64,000 bases of DNA, from assembly GCF_900141805.1 (NCBI RefSeq), contig NZ_FQYN01000004.1:248001-312000 (forward strand). The letters are read 5' to 3'. The position numbers were made by a program, and so were the translations under genes. Of the stretch, positions 62,376 to 64,000 are shown piece by piece. The notes beneath the pieces are model-generated. The model had not been told where the DNA came from. It searched no databases and saw nothing but the letters and a program-made list of their open reading frames with translations. The stretch's first letter is position 1. Every line of letters starts with the position of its first letter. Source of the DNA: Hymenobacter daecheongensis DSM 21074. GTDB taxonomy: Bacteria; Bacteroidota; Bacteroidia; Cytophagales; Hymenobacteraceae.

Positions 62376-64000
62376 CTAAAACCGATACCGCGCCTGCGCT
62401 TTCACTTCGCCGCGGCGCGGGCCCTGAATTTCCTCTAGGCCGGAGCCGATGGTTTGCTGGTGGCGGTAGTGGGTTTCGGCGTAGCGCAGCCATAGCGTGA
62501 GGTGGCGGGTGCATTTCACCTCCGCAATGGCATAGAGGCGCGTGCCCTGGCCGGAGAGGGCCGGAATGGAAAAGGCGTAGAGCACGTCCTGCTCGAACAC
62601 GTACTGGCGGGTGTCGTAGTCGTCGGTGTCGAAGAGGGCGTAGCGGCCGCTTAGCTTGAGGGCGCGGCCCAGCGCTACGCTGGCATCCTGGGCCAGCACG
62701 TAGCCGGTGCGCAGCGGGCCGCCGTCTTCGCGGTAGCGGGTGCCCTGCAGGCGGGTGCGTAGGCTCAGGGCCAGCGTGGGGCTGGTATCATAAAACAGCA
62801 GCAGGCTTTGACGCGTGGTGGGCACCGGCAGCGGCACCAGGCGGCCGGGGTCGGCGGGGCTGGCATCATACTCCTTCACGCGGGTGCGCAACTGGGCGTA
62901 GAGCAGGCTGGTTTTGGACGGCGTGAAGGCCAACCGCACCAGCCAGTCGTGGCCCTGCGAGGGGGCCGACACCTGGTACTTCAGCCACGGAAACCAGAAC
63001 TGGTCGTAGTAGGCCGACAGCTCCCAGCGGGCAATAGGACGCACTTTCAGCCCCGCATACAGGCCGCTTTCGTTGATGTTGCGGGTGTTTTCGCTCAGGG
63101 CGTTGCCGTAGAGCGTGTGGAAATCGGGGCTATAGTGGCGGTAGAGCAGCGAGGCATCCACGTTGGTGGCCAAGCTGGCCAACACGCCGTTCACCGTGCC
63201 CAGGCCGCCGCCGGTAGAGCGGGCGGTTTCGCCAAACAGCAGTAGGTTGCGCACCACGTAGCTGTAGTGCGCCCCCACGCCCAGGTTGTCGCGGCCCCGG
63301 AACTCGTAGCGGTTGTACAGCTCCGGCTGCCGCTGCAGGGGCTTGTCGAAATGCGTATTGACGGCCGTGAGGCCCGCGCTGAAATGGCCGCTGCGGCTCA
63401 CGTAGCTCACGTTGCCGCCCCCGATGGTTTCGCGCAGTACCTGCCGGTTGGCCAGCTCGCTGGCCGTGCGGTGGAAGCCGGTGAGCAGCACACCCGAGGA
63501 AAACTCATCGAACTGCGCCAGCGAGTCGGTGGCCGACTGCACGTTGGCATCGGCCCGCTTGCGCGAGACGAAGGCCGTGGCCCGGATGGTGGGCGCGAGG
63601 GCCACCGTGGCCGCCGCGCCCCGAAAAAACGTGCTTTCGAGCAAGGAGGAGTAGGCCCGCACGCCCAGGCTGCTGCGCCGGATGGTGGTGATGGTTTCGG
63701 CCCCCTTCCCCACCTGCAGCCCCGACGAGAGCAGCAGCCCCTGCCCGAACTGCAATTGGTAGTCGCCGAGGGCCAGGGTTTTAAGCCGGCCGCGCTCCTG
63801 CAGCAGAAAGTGAGCGGAGTAGAAGTCGGCCCCGTAGCGGCGCTGGGCGGGGTTCCAGGCAAATTGCTCGCCGGCATCCTTTTCGGCCGTGAGGCCCAGG
63901 CTGAAGTCGCGGGCGTGGCTGACGCGGTAGCGCACCATCAACTTATCGGGCGAGCCGAGGTAGCGGCTGCTCAGGCCGCCGCTGCGGGTGCTGTCGGTGG
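62376..64000 (-). CDS. Outer-membrane beta-barrel protein, probably HHH-domain family, 5'-truncated
   Basis: About 541 codons, open to the window's right edge, so the N-terminus is missing. The visible part is a beta-barrel of long amphipathic strands ending in KAQARYRF. Near its start: LGSPDKLMVRYRVSHARDF, GLTAEKDAGEQF, ADFYSAHFLLQE and LGDYQLQFGQGLLLSSGL, which I recognise from Bacteroidota barrel proteins that carry an N-terminal helix-hairpin-helix domain; that domain would lie outside the window. Cell location should be the outer membrane. Role unknown; DNA uptake has been suggested from the HHH domain but is unproven. Confidence 0.75.
   Translation of the reverse strand, partial: TDSTRSGGLSSRYLGSPDKLMVRYRVSHARDFSLGLTAEKDAGEQFAWNPAQRRYGADFYSAHFLLQERGRLKTLALGDYQLQFGQGLLLSSGLQVGKGAETITTIRRSSLGVRAYSSLLESTFFRGAAATVALAPTIRATAFVSRKRADANVQSATDSLAQFDEFSSGVLLTGFHRTASELANRQVLRETIGGGNVSYVSRSGHFSAGLTAVNTHFDKPLQRQPELYNRYEFRGRDNLGVGAHYSYVVRNLLLFGETARSTGGGLGTVNGVLASLATNVDASLLYRHYSPDFHTLYGNALSENTRNINESGLYAGLKVRPIARWELSAYYDQFWFPWLKYQVSAPSQGHDWLVRLAFTPSKTSLLYAQLRTRVKEYDASPADPGRLVPLPVPTTRQSLLLFYDTSPTLALSLRTRLQGTRYREDGGPLRTGYVLAQDASVALGRALKLSGRYALFDTDDYDTRQYVFEQDVLYAFSIPALSGQGTRLYAIAEVKCTRHLTLWLRYAETHYRHQQTIGSGLEEIQGPRRGEVKAQARYRF

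Overview
The window looks like chromosomal DNA of a high-GC member of the Bacteroidota, most likely Hymenobacter or a close relative in the Cytophagales. The signs are: secreted proteases with type IX secretion (T9SS) C-terminal sorting tails; an Oar-like TonB receptor; -7 boxes of the Bacteroidota form TAnnTTTG; many lipoproteins with short lipoboxes; and GC-rich coding DNA broken up by large intergenic palindromes. Assignments come from reading the sequence and from recalled family motifs, with no database search.

Region 1 (1-22,058, all on the minus strand) is a surface-polysaccharide cluster of about 19 genes. Read in the direction of transcription it runs: AsnB-type amidotransferase, GT2, a polytopic GT39-like protein, UDP-glucose dehydrogenase, UDP-glucuronate decarboxylase, an FdtA/GNAT/FdtB module, a DUF6056 membrane protein, a DPM1-like GT2, acyltransferase 3, a GT47-like transferase, a PglK-like ABC flippase, a VioA/VioB-like pair, two GT2s, a DUF1919 protein and a GT2 cut by the window edge. 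The sugar genes suggest UDP-GlcA and UDP-Xyl supply plus two acylated dTDP-aminodeoxysugars (a 4-amino and a 3-amino type), with assembly, flipping and O-acylation alongside.

Region 2 (22.2-45.8 kb) is mostly housekeeping: an acyl-CoA-binding protein, a GlcD-like oxidase, an NlpC/P60 lipoprotein, an Oar-like TonB receptor, a small lipoprotein, tRNA-Ala(GGC), cysE-cysK, a cupin, a HEAT-cyclophilin fusion lipoprotein, a TIGR00661-like glycosyltransferase, xanthine dehydrogenase xdhABC, a DUF4136 lipoprotein and an ABC exporter.

Region 3 (about 46.05-49.6 kb) is an AT-rich four-gene island that differs sharply from its surroundings: a SIR2-like DUF4917 gene broken by one in-frame TGA, a large RES-domain protein and two unrecognised proteins, spaced 22-29 nt apart. 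Two NAD-targeting folds in one operon make it the best candidate for an undescribed defence or toxin system. To its right are a 14-bp tandem repeat, a possible gene remnant and an HTH gene preceded by four helically phased TTGTAC boxes.

Region 4 (50.2-64 kb) holds small lineage-specific proteins, an MFS transporter, two divergent reprolysin-type T9SS metalloproteases with a free-standing copy of their N-terminal domain between them, an IS5-like transposase tail, a 107-bp inverted-repeat element, and a partial outer-membrane beta-barrel gene.

Across the window, several families of long intergenic palindromes sit between genes, often touching stop codons, sometimes nested, and twice arranged as arm-terminator-arm units.
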